64,000 nt of DNA from Streptomyces spiralis. Lineage in GTDB: Bacteria; Actinomycetota; Actinomycetes; Streptomycetales; Streptomycetaceae. The DNA lies in contig NZ_BNBC01000008.1 in NCBI RefSeq assembly GCF_014654675.1, forward strand, positions 124,001 to 188,000. Reading direction: 5' to 3'. Shown here piece by piece: positions 17,906 to 26,015 of the stretch. A model generated the notes under the pieces. It ran no database searches and was not told the DNA's origin. It worked only from the letters and a program-made list of their open reading frames with translations. A program made the translations under genes and the position numbers. Each line of letters starts with the position of its first letter. The stretch's first letter is position 1.

Positions 17906-18199
17906 CGTCGTCGCCTTCCGAGAGTGGGTTCCTCTGGTGAGGAAGACGTTAGCCGCGAAAGGGGTCAGATCTTGACCTAAAGGCGAAAGATCGAGGAACC
18001 TCCTCATCGCCGACCCGGCCGACCGATATGACCTGCGCCACACATCTACGGGGCTTCCGTTCCGGCGGGCGGAGGGTTAGGTTCCGTTTACCCCGCGGCA
18101 GCGCCCACCGAGGCGTTGGTCCGCCGGTCCCGGGACGGCGGACCACGCGGGGGCCAATATCGCGTGGAAACCCCCGCATGAGGGGTGTCCTTACGGGTG

Positions 18200-19093
18200 T
18201 CACTTGCCGCGGCCGGCCGCGGTGGGACTGCCGGTGGGCCGGGTGCCCTCGGTCGCGGCCCAGGCGGCGAGGAGCCGCAGGGCGTCGTGGTCGGGTGTGC
18301 CGGGGGCGGCGCTGTAGGCGGTCAGGGTCAGGCCGGGCCGGGCGGGCAGCTCCATGGCGTCGAAGTCGAGGGTGAGGACACCGACGGCGGGGTGCCGGAA
18401 GGACTTGCGGCCGGTGTGGTGCAGACGCACGTTGTGCCGGGCCCAGGCGATGCGGAACTCCTCGCTGCGGGTGACGAGTTCGCCGATCAGTCCGGTCAGT
18501 TCGGTGTCGTGCGGGGCCCGGCCGGCCTCGGTGCGCAGCAGGGAGACCGTGGTGTTCACGGACTCCTCCCAGTCGGGGAAGAAGTCGCGGCCGTCCGGCA
18601 TGAGGAACTGCGAGCGGGCGATGTTGACCGTCTGAGCGGTGCCGTCGGGGAACAGGGGGTCGTACAGCGCGCGGCCGAGGGTGTTGGTGGCCAGGATGTC
18701 CAGGCGGCCGTTGCGGATGAAGGCCGGGGAGTCGGTCATGGAACCCAGAACGCGCAGCACGCTGTCCGGGAGCGGTCCGCGGACGCGTCCGGTACGGCGG
18801 ACCGGGCGCTTGGCGGCGGCGCGGGCCAGGTCGTGAAGGTGGGCGCGTTCGGCGTCGTCGAGCTGGAGGGCTTTCGCGACCGCGTCGAGGACCTCCTCGG
18901 AGGCGCCGGCGAGATGGCCGCGTTCCAGGCGGACGTAGTAGTCGATGCTCACACCGGCGAGCAGGGCGACTTCCTCACGGCGCAGGCCCGGTACGCGCCG
19001 GTTGCCGCCGTAGGCGGGCAGACCCGCCTGCCGCGGGGTGATCTTGGCACGCCGTGAGGCCAGGAATGCGCGAATGTCGCTCTGCGTGGTCAC
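18200..19093 (-). CDS. MmyB-type helix-turn-helix transcriptional regulator
   Basis: 297 residues. An XRE-type HTH (about residues 8-80, GLPAYGGNRRVPGLRREEVA and LAGVSIDYYVRLERG) is joined to a C-terminal MmyB-like ligand-binding domain (about 105-270) containing WEESVNTTVSLLRTEAGRAP and HHTGRKSFRHPAVGVLTLDFD. GTG 19093 is the natural start (VTTQSDIRAFLASRRAKITP). Such regulators usually control the divergent redox gene. Here that is the CMD/cupin pair starting at 19321, with 228 bp between. The C-terminal domain may bind a fatty acid-like ligand. Confidence 0.88.
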   Translation of the reverse strand: MTTQSDIRAFLASRRAKITPRQAGLPAYGGNRRVPGLRREEVALLAGVSIDYYVRLERGHLAGASEEVLDAVAKALQLDDAERAHLHDLARAAAKRPVRRTGRVRGPLPDSVLRVLGSMTDSPAFIRNGRLDILATNTLGRALYDPLFPDGTAQTVNIARSQFLMPDGRDFFPDWEESVNTTVSLLRTEAGRAPHDTELTGLIGELVTRSEEFRIAWARHNVRLHHTGRKSFRHPAVGVLTLDFDAMELPARPGLTLTAYSAAPGTPDHDALRLLAAWAATEGTRPTGSPTAAGRGK

Positions 19094-19320
19094 GGCTTCC
19101 AGGCTAGGCCGGACGGTCCACCTCTGGGGGGTCCTGTCGGTACCTGGCACGGCAGACCCTTCTCCACCACATCGACCTGCGATTACCTCGATACCGGCAG
19201 CCGCCGATGCCCCCGGGGCGACCGGGACACGCGCTGCGACGGCTGCCGGAAGACCGCCCCCGCCGCACAGTGGTCGTGGCGGCCCACCCCGATGTGACCT
19301 GTGACCAAGGAGTCGTTCGT

Positions 19321-19641
19321 ATGCCCAAGCAGTCCGCACCCCGGGAGCTGGCCGGGATCGCGCCCAAGCTCGTCGAGGTCACCGACGAGGTTCTCTTCGG
19401 TGATGTCTGGCAGCGGCCCGGGCTGTCACCTCGCGACCGGAGTCTGGTGACCGTGAGCGCGCTGGCCGCCCTGTACCGCGGCGAGCAGCTCGGCTACCAC
19501 CTCGGGGTGGCCCTGGACAACGGGCTGACCGTCGAGGAGCTGTCCGAGGCGATCACGCACCTGGCCTTCTACGCGGGCTGGCCCAACGCGATGACCGCGA
19601 TCACCCGGCTGAAGCAGATCGCCGACGAGAGCGGCGCCTGA
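19321..19641 (+). CDS. Carboxymuconolactone decarboxylase (CMD/AhpD-like) family protein
   Basis: 106 residues. The CMD core DVWQRPGLSPRDRSLVTVSALAAL is followed by LTVEELSEAITHLAFYAGWPNAM. The redox CxxC of AhpD is absent, so it is closer to true CMD-type decarboxylase/hydrolase proteins. AAGGAG precedes ATG 19321. It is divergent from a MmyB regulator and followed by a cupin gene. This trio is common in Streptomyces and the likely target of the regulator. Confidence 0.87.
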   Translation: MPKQSAPRELAGIAPKLVEVTDEVLFGDVWQRPGLSPRDRSLVTVSALAALYRGEQLGYHLGVALDNGLTVEELSEAITHLAFYAGWPNAMTAITRLKQIADESGA

Positions 19642-19644
19642 CGG

Positions 19645-19735
19645 GCACGACCGCCACCCCGGCACCACCGCCCCCCGAGCCCTACCGCCACCCCGGCAAT
19701 CCCCCCCGAGCCCTACCGCCACCCCTGTACCGCAC
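19645..19735. repeat. Tandem direct repeats between the CMD and cupin genes
   Basis: ACCGCCACCCCGGCA, CCCCCCGAGCCCT and similar units recur about three times with a 33-35-bp period. The spacer is almost entirely C and A on this strand. It looks like slippage expansion. Confidence 0.6.
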
Positions 19736-19768
19736 CCGCCGCACAAGTTCGATCAAGGAATCTCAGAC

Positions 19769-20182
19769 GTGGAACACCTCACCGACACCCCCACCCTCAA
19801 GGCCCCGGCGGAACGCTTCACCGGCGACGTCCACCTCAACCTGATCTCGGTTCCCACCGAGCCGGCCCGCCTGGCCGCGGCTCTGGTGCGCTTCACCCCC
19901 GGCGCCCGCACCCACTGGCACTCCCACGCCCTCGGCCAGGTCCTGCACATCACCGACGGTGTCGGCCTGGTCGGCACCCGCGACGGCAACGTCGTGCGCG
20001 TGAGCGCCGGCGAGACCGTCAGGTGCCCGGCCGGCGAGGAGCACTGGCACGGCGCCACCGACACCAACCTCATGGCCCACATCGCCATGGTCGTCGGTGC
20101 CGGCGACGGCGACGGCACCACCTGGCTGGAGCCGGTCACCGACGAGCAGTACGCCGCCGCCCTCGCCGCCATCGGCCGCTGA
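19769..20182 (+). CDS. Cupin-domain protein
   Basis: 137 residues, one small cupin barrel. Motif 1 is GARTHWHSHALGQVLHITDG (His ligands at HWHSH) and motif 2 is CPAGEEHWHGATDTNLMAHIA. GTG 19769 is used, with AAGGAA upstream. Partner cupins of CMD proteins (sometimes fused to them) act on small lactones or quinones. The precise reaction is unknown. It belongs with the CMD gene at 19321 and the divergent MmyB regulator. Confidence 0.87.
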   Translation: MEHLTDTPTLKAPAERFTGDVHLNLISVPTEPARLAAALVRFTPGARTHWHSHALGQVLHITDGVGLVGTRDGNVVRVSAGETVRCPAGEEHWHGATDTNLMAHIAMVVGAGDGDGTTWLEPVTDEQYAAALAAIGR

Positions 20183-20285
20183 CGGCCACGGCAGTACCCC
20201 GGTGGTCCGGGGCCTGGTGATTCGGGTCCGTTGGTGCGGGCGACGGGCGCGGGTGATCCTGGGAGACGGACTCCTGAGGGAAGGC

Positions 20286-21233
20286 ATGACCATGCACGCT
20301 CACCTAGGCGATCGACTGGTCGTGGAAAGCCCGGTCACCGGGGTCACCCGGCGCGACGGCGAGATCGTCGGCCTGCACCACGACGACGGCACACCGCCGT
20401 ACGACGTGCGCTGGTCGGACACGGGCGAGATCTCGCTGGTCTTTCCCGGACCGGACGCGCACGTCCAGCACGCCGGCCACGAAGCAGGCGTCCGGGACAT
20501 GGGCCACGAAGGCGACGTCCGGCGCCCGGGCCGGGAAGGGGCCACGACCCGTGGGCCCATCCCCGCGGACCCCGCCGTCGGCATGGCGGGGAAGCCGGGG
20601 GACTTCGGACGACGTCTGGCGGCGGCCCGCCGGCGTCAGGGGCTCAGCCTGGAGGAGACGGCCGGCCGAGCCCGGATGTCTCCGCACTACCTCGCCTATC
20701 TCGAACAGCACCCGTCGGAGCCGGGCATCACGACCATCCTGCGCCTGGCCGACGCGCTCGGCACCACGCTCCTCGCGCTGCGGGGCGGCGACCAGGAGTT
20801 CCCGCCGGGACAGGGACGCGCGCTGCGGCACCCCCGGCTGACGGATCTGAGCCGGGACGAGTGCCGGGCGCTGCTGTCCACGCACGGAGTGGGGCGTATC
20901 GCGTTCACCGGCCCGGTCGGGCCCGTCGCGTTCCCCGTCAACTACGACGTGCTGGGCGAGGCCCTCTACTTCCGCAGCACGCCCGGCTCCGCCCCCGCCA
21001 AAGCCGTCGGCTCCGACGTCGCCTTCGAGGTCGACCATCTCGACGAGGAGATGAGCCAGGGCTGGAGCGTGCTCGCGGTGGGCCGTGCCGAGGTCGTCGA
21101 CGACCCTGACATGGTCCGCCGGCTGGACGAACGGGCCTACTCCGAACCATGGGCGGGCGGCTCGCGCCTGCTCTGGGTGAAAGTGCCTCTCACCCGTCTG
21201 ACAGGGCGCCGCATCACAGCCGCCGACCGGTGA
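20286..21233 (+). CDS. DUF1918-HTH-pyridoxamine 5'-phosphate oxidase-like fusion protein
   Basis: 315 residues with three modules: DUF1918 (1-55, MHAHLGDRLVVESPVTG to YDVRWSDTGEISLVFPGPDA), an XRE-type HTH (105-168, FGRRLAAARRRQGLSLEETA), and a flavin-binding split-barrel (185-305, ECRALLSTHGVGRIAFTG). A His/Gly/Glu linker (58-95) joins the first two. This looks like a flavin- or nucleotide-sensing regulator. It lies just upstream of a universal stress protein. GAGG upstream supports ATG 20286; ATG 20292 is possible. Similar PNPOx genes occur in streptomycete hypoxia clusters. Confidence 0.85.
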   Translation: MTMHAHLGDRLVVESPVTGVTRRDGEIVGLHHDDGTPPYDVRWSDTGEISLVFPGPDAHVQHAGHEAGVRDMGHEGDVRRPGREGATTRGPIPADPAVGMAGKPGDFGRRLAAARRRQGLSLEETAGRARMSPHYLAYLEQHPSEPGITTILRLADALGTTLLALRGGDQEFPPGQGRALRHPRLTDLSRDECRALLSTHGVGRIAFTGPVGPVAFPVNYDVLGEALYFRSTPGSAPAKAVGSDVAFEVDHLDEEMSQGWSVLAVGRAEVVDDPDMVRRLDERAYSEPWAGGSRLLWVKVPLTRLTGRRITAADR

Positions 21234-21242
21234 GGCCGAGGA

Positions 21243-21285
21243 CGACGGCCGGACAGCGCGGACAGGGCGACGGCCGGACAGTGGG
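21243..21285 (+). repeat. Direct repeat GACGGCCGGACAG upstream of the stress-protein gene
   Basis: GACGGCCGGACAG occurs twice, about 25 bp apart, each followed by a GGACAG-type extension. It lies 90-120 bp before the universal stress protein start and could be slippage or a regulator site. Confidence 0.45.
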
Positions 21286-21366
21286 GACAGAAGGGGAGCG
21301 GGCGTGTGGCCGGCCAGGTCCCGGCCGGGAGGAGGCCGAGGTTCCGGCAGGGCGAAGGAGGACGTG

Positions 21367-22266
21367 ATGAGTCACCCCGTGCTGGCGGGTGTCGACGGGT
21401 CCGAACACAGTCTGGCGGCCGCCGGCTGGGCGGCGCGGGAGGCCGCGTCGCGCGGTGTTCCGCTCCGCCTGCTGCATGCTTCCCCGCCGCTTCCCGGCCC
21501 TGCCGTGCCCGCCCCGGCCGCGGACCGGCTGCATCAGCTGGGTGAGCGGACGCTCCAGCGGGCGGCCGCCGACCTCGGCGATCGCTGTCCGGACGTGGAG
21601 GTGCTGTGCGAGCAGACCGATGACGACCCGGCCGTGGCCCTCCTCGCCGCGGCCCGCGATGCCGGGCTCCTCGTCGTCGGGACGCGCGGGACGGGCGGGT
21701 TCGACGGTCTGGCGGTCGGCCGGGTCGCGCTGCGGGTGGCGGCGGCGGCCCCCTGCCCTGTCGTGCTGGTGCCCGAACAGCCCGGAGCCTTCGGGGAAGA
21801 GGAAAGGCCACCGGCGGCACAGGGCGCGGACCAGGTCGTGACGGGGTTCGACGCGCACCACCCGGTCGGCGAGGTGGCGGACTTCGCGTTCTCGGCCGCC
21901 GGGGCGCGCGGAGCGGGCCTGCGGGTGGTCCAGGCATGGGCGCTTCCCGCCGAGGCCGTCTCCGCGCAGACCCTGGTGGTGACCGAGGAGGACCGCGCCA
22001 CCTGGGAGGACCAGGAGGTCCTGCGGCTCTCCGACGCGCTGCGCCCCTGGCGCGAGAAGTACCCGCACGTCGCGGTCCACACCGATGTCCTGCTGCTCCA
22101 TCCGGCGGAAGCGCTCCTCAACGCGTCCCAGGGCGCGGCCCTGCTCGTCGTCGGCCGTCGCACCGACCCGCGGGCGCGGGCGGCCGAGGGCCGGCTGGGC
22201 CCGATCACGCACGCCGTGCTGGACCACGCCCGCTGCCCGGTGGCGGTCGTACCGCATGCCGGATGA
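21367..22266 (+). CDS. Universal stress protein, tandem UspA domains
   Basis: 299 residues, two UspA domains: 1-140 (VLAGVDGSEHSLAAAGWAAREA, GLLVVGTRGTGGFDGL) and 155-297 (VVTGFDAHHP, AALLVVGRRTDPRARA). The first keeps a G2xG9G(S/T)-like ATP-binding signature; the second is more divergent. Tandem USPs such as Rv2623 bind ATP and slow growth under hypoxia. The gene ends convergently with pfkA. GGCGAAGGAGG before ATG 21367 is a good ribosome site. Confidence 0.9.
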   Translation: MSHPVLAGVDGSEHSLAAAGWAAREAASRGVPLRLLHASPPLPGPAVPAPAADRLHQLGERTLQRAAADLGDRCPDVEVLCEQTDDDPAVALLAAARDAGLLVVGTRGTGGFDGLAVGRVALRVAAAAPCPVVLVPEQPGAFGEEERPPAAQGADQVVTGFDAHHPVGEVADFAFSAAGARGAGLRVVQAWALPAEAVSAQTLVVTEEDRATWEDQEVLRLSDALRPWREKYPHVAVHTDVLLLHPAEALLNASQGAALLVVGRRTDPRARAAEGRLGPITHAVLDHARCPVAVVPHAG

Positions 22267-22323
22267 CGGCCGAGCGGTGCACCTCGCGGACGGGTGCCGC
22301 GCGGGGGCCGCGCGTGGGCCGCG

Positions 22324-23349
22324 TCAGCCGAAGAACACCTCGAACTCGTCGTACAGCGACGGATCGACCACTTTGGCCTTCGCGGTGGCCTCGGCCAGGG
22401 GGATGCGGACGATCCGGGTGCCTCGCAGGGCGACCATGACGCCGAAGTCACCGTCCTTGACCGCCTCGATGGCGTGCAACCCGTAACGCGTGGCCAGCCA
22501 TCGGTCGAAGGCGCTCGGTGTGCCGCCGCGCTGGATGTGGCCCAGAACCGTGGTCCTGGCCTCCTTCCCGGTGCGGTCCGAGATCTGCCGGGCCAGCCAC
22601 TCGCCGATGCCGGACAGCCGCACATGCCCGAACTCGTCCAGCGACTGGTCCTTGAGGACCATCTGCCCCTCCTTGGGGACGGCACCCTCGGCGACCACGA
22701 CGATCGGCGCGTAGTTGATCTTGAATCGGCTCCTGACCTGTTCACAGACCTGGTCCAGGTCGAACGGCCGCTCCGGGATGAGGATCACGTTGGCGCCGCC
22801 CGCGATGCCGGCGTGCAGGGCGATCCACCCCGAGTGCCGCCCCATCACCTCCACCACCAGGGTGCGCATGTGCGATTCGGCGGTGGTGTGCAGACGGTCG
22901 ATGGCCTCGGTCGCGATACCCACGGCGGTGTCGAAGCCGAAGGTGTAGTCCGTGCCGGAGACGTCGTTGTCGATGGTCTTCGGTACGCCGACCAGAGGGA
23001 CTCCCTGCGCGTTCAGCTCCGTCGCCACGCCGAGCGTGTCCTCACCGCCGATCACCACCAGCGCGTCGACGTCGTGCGCGGCCAGGGTGTCCCGTACGCG
23101 TCGCATCCCGTCCTCGTGTTTGAACGGGTTGGTGCGGGAGGAGCCGAGGATGGTCCCGCCGCGGGGGAGGATCCCGCGCACACTGGGGATGTCCAGCGGC
23201 ACGACGGCGTTCTGGACCAGGCCCAGCCAGCCGTCCCGCACCCCGGCGAAGTCGAAGGCGTATTCCTGGACGCCTTTGCGGACGACACTGCGGATCACGG
23301 CGTTGAGGCCGGGACAGTCACCGCCGCCGGTCAGCACTCCGACCTTCAT
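22324..23349 (-). CDS. pfkA: 6-phosphofructokinase, group III (PfkA)
   Basis: 341 residues. GVLTGGGDCPGLNAVIR is at the N-terminus, then VIGGEDTLGVATEL, PKTIDNDVSGTDYTFGFDTAV and VVEVMGRHSGWIALHAG, all phosphofructokinase signatures. The GGEDT and PKTIDND forms mark the actinobacterial group III enzymes, which use ATP although they resemble PPi-dependent kinases. It phosphorylates fructose 6-phosphate in glycolysis. Streptomyces have several copies. Its place beside a stress protein and a Zn-alcohol dehydrogenase suggests a condition-specific paralogue. Confidence 0.92.
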   Translation of the reverse strand: MKVGVLTGGGDCPGLNAVIRSVVRKGVQEYAFDFAGVRDGWLGLVQNAVVPLDIPSVRGILPRGGTILGSSRTNPFKHEDGMRRVRDTLAAHDVDALVVIGGEDTLGVATELNAQGVPLVGVPKTIDNDVSGTDYTFGFDTAVGIATEAIDRLHTTAESHMRTLVVEVMGRHSGWIALHAGIAGGANVILIPERPFDLDQVCEQVRSRFKINYAPIVVVAEGAVPKEGQMVLKDQSLDEFGHVRLSGIGEWLARQISDRTGKEARTTVLGHIQRGGTPSAFDRWLATRYGLHAIEAVKDGDFGVMVALRGTRIVRIPLAEATAKAKVVDPSLYDEFEVFFG

Positions 23350-23579
23350 GAGTTGCCTCCCTTGCGCTGGTCAGCCGGTTTGCTCACGGCCCTCTCGGCG
23401 ATCGGGACCAGCTGCCGGACCACCTCGGTCGCCTCCTTCCAGCGTCCCTCCGTTCGATCCGCGGTGGCCACTCGCGCGGCCCCGTGGGCGGTGCGACCGT
23501 GGCAGTGCGGTCTCCTGCCGCACGAGGTGGCAACTGGGCGCCGGTGCGGTGGGAGTGCGCCGGAAAGTGGGTGGTGAGG

Positions 23580-23861
23580 ATGTTCTGGTTTCCGCACGGC
23601 GCGCCCGGTTGGGGCTGGTTCGCCATGAGCCTGGGGATGCTGCTCTTCTGGGTGCTGCTGATCGTCGTCGTGGTGCTGCTCTTCCGCGCACTGAACCGCG
23701 GCACCGGACAGTCGCGGGCGCAAGGCGGCACCGGACGCCCCGTCCCCGAACAACTGCTGGCCGAACGCTTCGCCCGCGGGGAGATCGACGAGGACGAGTA
23801 CCGGCGCCGGCTGGACGTCCTACGGCAGGGTTCCGGAGGTTCCGGATGGCCCGGGCGCTGA
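23580..23861 (+). CDS. SHOCT-domain small membrane protein
   Basis: 93 residues. A Trp/Phe-rich membrane-proximal start (MFWFPHGAPGWGWF) leads into one strong transmembrane helix (residues 15-37). A linker and a C-terminal SHOCT motif (LLAERFARGEIDEDEYRRRLDVL, 61-83) follow. SHOCT tails are thought to mediate oligomerisation. GGTGAGG precedes ATG 23580. It is divergent from pfkA and about 120 bp ahead of the alcohol dehydrogenase, possibly cotranscribed with it. Confidence 0.85.
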   Translation: MFWFPHGAPGWGWFAMSLGMLLFWVLLIVVVVLLFRALNRGTGQSRAQGGTGRPVPEQLLAERFARGEIDEDEYRRRLDVLRQGSGGSGWPGR

Positions 23862-23979
23862 ACCCCGACCGGATGCCCGCGCCGACGGACCGCACACCGA
23901 TGACACGGACCCGCGTCGGCAACCCGCCCGGCGGGGGAACCCGGCGACAAGGCCCGATGACAGAAGGCTGGTGATCGGT

Positions 23980-25050
23980 ATGAAGGGCTACGTCTTCCAC
24001 GGACCGGGGCAGGCCGCCTGGGAGGAGGTTCCCGACCCGGACGTCCAGGACCCGACCGATGCCGTCGTGCGCGTCGACACCGTCACGATCTGCGGCACGG
24101 ACCTGCACATCCTCAAGGGCGACGTGCCGGAGGTGCGTCCCGGCACGGTGCTGGGGCACGAGGCCGTCGGCGAGATCGTCGAGGTGGGCGCCGACGTGCG
24201 CACCGTACAGCCGGGGGACCGGGTGCTGGTGTCCTGCATCAGCACCTGCGGCCGGTGCCGCTTCTGCCGGGAGGGCATGTACAGCCAGTGCCTGGGCGGC
24301 GGGGGCTGGATCCTCGGCCATCGCGTCGACGGCACACAGGCGGAGTTCGTCCGGGTGCCGTTCGCCGACCTGTCGGTGCACGTGCTGCCCGCCGCGGTCA
24401 CCAACGAGGACGCGGTGCTGCTGGCCGACATCTTCCCCACCGCCTACGAGGTCGGCGTGCTCAACGGACGGGTACGGCCCGGGGACACGGTCGTCGTGGT
24501 CGGGGCCGGCCCCGTCGGTCTCGCGGTCATCGCCACCGCACGGCTGTTCTCACCCGAGCGCGTCATCGCCGTGGACCTGGCCCCGGCGCGTCTGGAGGCC
24601 GCGCGGAAGCTGGGCGCCGAGGCCGTGGCCGACGCCCGCGAAGAGCCCGAGCAACTGGTCGCCGACCTCACCGGAGGGTTCGGTGCGGACGTCGTCGTGG
24701 AGGCGGTGGGTGTGCCGGAGACCTTCGAGCTGTGCACGCGCATGGTGCGGCCCGGCGGTCATGTGGCCAACGCCGGGGTGCACGGCAGTCCCGCGACCCT
24801 GCACCTGGAAGAGCTGTGGATCAAGAACGTGACCATCACCACCGGCCTGGTCGACACCCGCACCACGCCCACGCTGCTGAAGATGGCCGCCGCCGGCCGG
24901 CTGCCCGCCTCCCAACTGATCACCCACACCTTCCCCTTGGAGCGCATCGAGGAGGCGTACGACGTCTTCGCCCACGCCGCCGAGACGGGCGCGCTGAAGG
25001 TCGCCCTCGGAGGTCCGCGGCGCGAGGTCGTCCCCGTGGCCGAGGCCTGA
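23980..25050 (+). CDS. Zinc-dependent alcohol dehydrogenase family protein
   Basis: 356 residues. The GroES-like part has the catalytic zinc motif ICGTDLHILKG and GHEAVGEI, and a structural zinc cluster CISTCGRCRFCREGMYSQC. The Rossmann part has VVVGAGPVGLAVIATA. It oxidises or reduces an alcohol/aldehyde with NAD(P). ATG 23980 is chosen; GTG 23971 is nearer to the AGAAGG site but the family begins MKGYVFHGPG. Close homologues lie in streptomycete hypoxia-response loci. Confidence 0.9.
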   Translation: MKGYVFHGPGQAAWEEVPDPDVQDPTDAVVRVDTVTICGTDLHILKGDVPEVRPGTVLGHEAVGEIVEVGADVRTVQPGDRVLVSCISTCGRCRFCREGMYSQCLGGGGWILGHRVDGTQAEFVRVPFADLSVHVLPAAVTNEDAVLLADIFPTAYEVGVLNGRVRPGDTVVVVGAGPVGLAVIATARLFSPERVIAVDLAPARLEAARKLGAEAVADAREEPEQLVADLTGGFGADVVVEAVGVPETFELCTRMVRPGGHVANAGVHGSPATLHLEELWIKNVTITTGLVDTRTTPTLLKMAAAGRLPASQLITHTFPLERIEEAYDVFAHAAETGALKVALGGPRREVVPVAEA

Positions 25051-25138
25051 GGTCGTGCCCGTGGCCGGGGTCTGAGGTCGGTGCCCGTGGCCGGGTCCTG
25101 AGTGTGCCCGTGCCTGTGGCGGTGGCCGAGGCCTGAGA
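25024..25138 (+). repeat. Four imperfect copies of the dehydrogenase 3' end including its stop codon
   Basis: GAGGTCGTCCCCGTGGCCGA plus GGCCTGA, the last codons of the upstream gene, recurs as GGTCGTGCCCGTGGCCGGGG, GGTCGGTGCCCGTGGCCGGG and CCTGTGGCGGTGGCCGAGG, each running into a TGA. The array fills the space up to the convergent reductase gene. Confidence 0.8.
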
Positions 25139-25139
25139 T

Positions 25140-25889
25140 CTAGCGGTGCTCGGGGTTCTCGTAGTCGTGGCGGCAGCCGGCGTCCCAGGCCGTTCGCTGG
25201 TTGCCGTGGGCGGGGATGCCGCCGAGGTCCTTCAGCGCCCGGGCCACGTGGAGCAGGTTCCAGGTCATGAAGGTGGTGTTGCGGTTGGTGAAGTCGTTCT
25301 CCGGCCCGCCCGAGCCGGGGTCGAGATACGACGGACCGGGGCCCGCCTCGCCGATCCATCCGGCGTCCGCCTGGGGAGGGATGGTGTATCCCAGGTGCTG
25401 AAGGCTGTAGAGGACGTTCATGGCACAGTGCTTGACCCCGTCCTCGTTGCCGGTGATCAGACAGCCGCCGACGCGGCCGTAATAGGCGTACTGCCCGGCT
25501 TCGTTGAGCAGGCTGGAACAGGCGTAGAGGCGTTCGATCACCCGCTTCATCACGGAGCTGTTGTCGCCCAGCCAGATCGGGCCGGCCAGCACGAGGATGT
25601 CCGCCGCCAGGACCTGCCGGTACAACTCGGGCCAGGCGTCCGACGCCCAGCCGTGCTCCGTCATGTCGGGCCACACACCGGTGGCGATGTCGTGGTCCAC
25701 CGCCCGCACCACGTCGACCTGCACTCCTTGGGCCTCCATGATGGTGGTGCAGCGGTGGATCAGCCCCTGGGTGTTGCTCGTCTCCGGTGAGCGCTTCAAG
25801 GTGCAGTTGAACACCAGTGCGCGCAGGTCGTCGTACCGGGCCGGCGGCGCGTCGGTGGCGGGCGACGGGGCAGTCACACAGTCCTCCAT
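25140..25889 (-). CDS. Flavodoxin-fold NAD(P)H-dependent (FMN) reductase
   Basis: 249 residues. The flavodoxin-like core reads ALVFNCTLKRSPETSNTQGLIH, ADILVLAGPIWLGDNSSVMKRVIERL and YGRVGGCLITGNEDGVKHCAMN, typical of the NADPH-dependent FMN reductase (PF03358) family. The phosphate-binding loop is CTLKRSPETSNT. It would reduce flavin or quinones. ATG 25889 is chosen at MEDCVTAPSP; an upstream ATG would add an unlikely tail. It is downstream of and codirectional with the TetR gene. Confidence 0.85.
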   Translation of the reverse strand: MEDCVTAPSPATDAPPARYDDLRALVFNCTLKRSPETSNTQGLIHRCTTIMEAQGVQVDVVRAVDHDIATGVWPDMTEHGWASDAWPELYRQVLAADILVLAGPIWLGDNSSVMKRVIERLYACSSLLNEAGQYAYYGRVGGCLITGNEDGVKHCAMNVLYSLQHLGYTIPPQADAGWIGEAGPGPSYLDPGSGGPENDFTNRNTTFMTWNLLHVARALKDLGGIPAHGNQRTAWDAGCRHDYENPEHR

Positions 25890-26015
25890 GAGCCTGCCGC
25901 CGCACACCGGGCGCGACGGACCGTTCACATCCGGCTCCAGCGTGTGGGCGGCGTCCGGCAGGCGCGACCGCAACGCATCCGAATGGCCCCGGCGGTGCTC
26001 CGGCGGCACTCGGGC

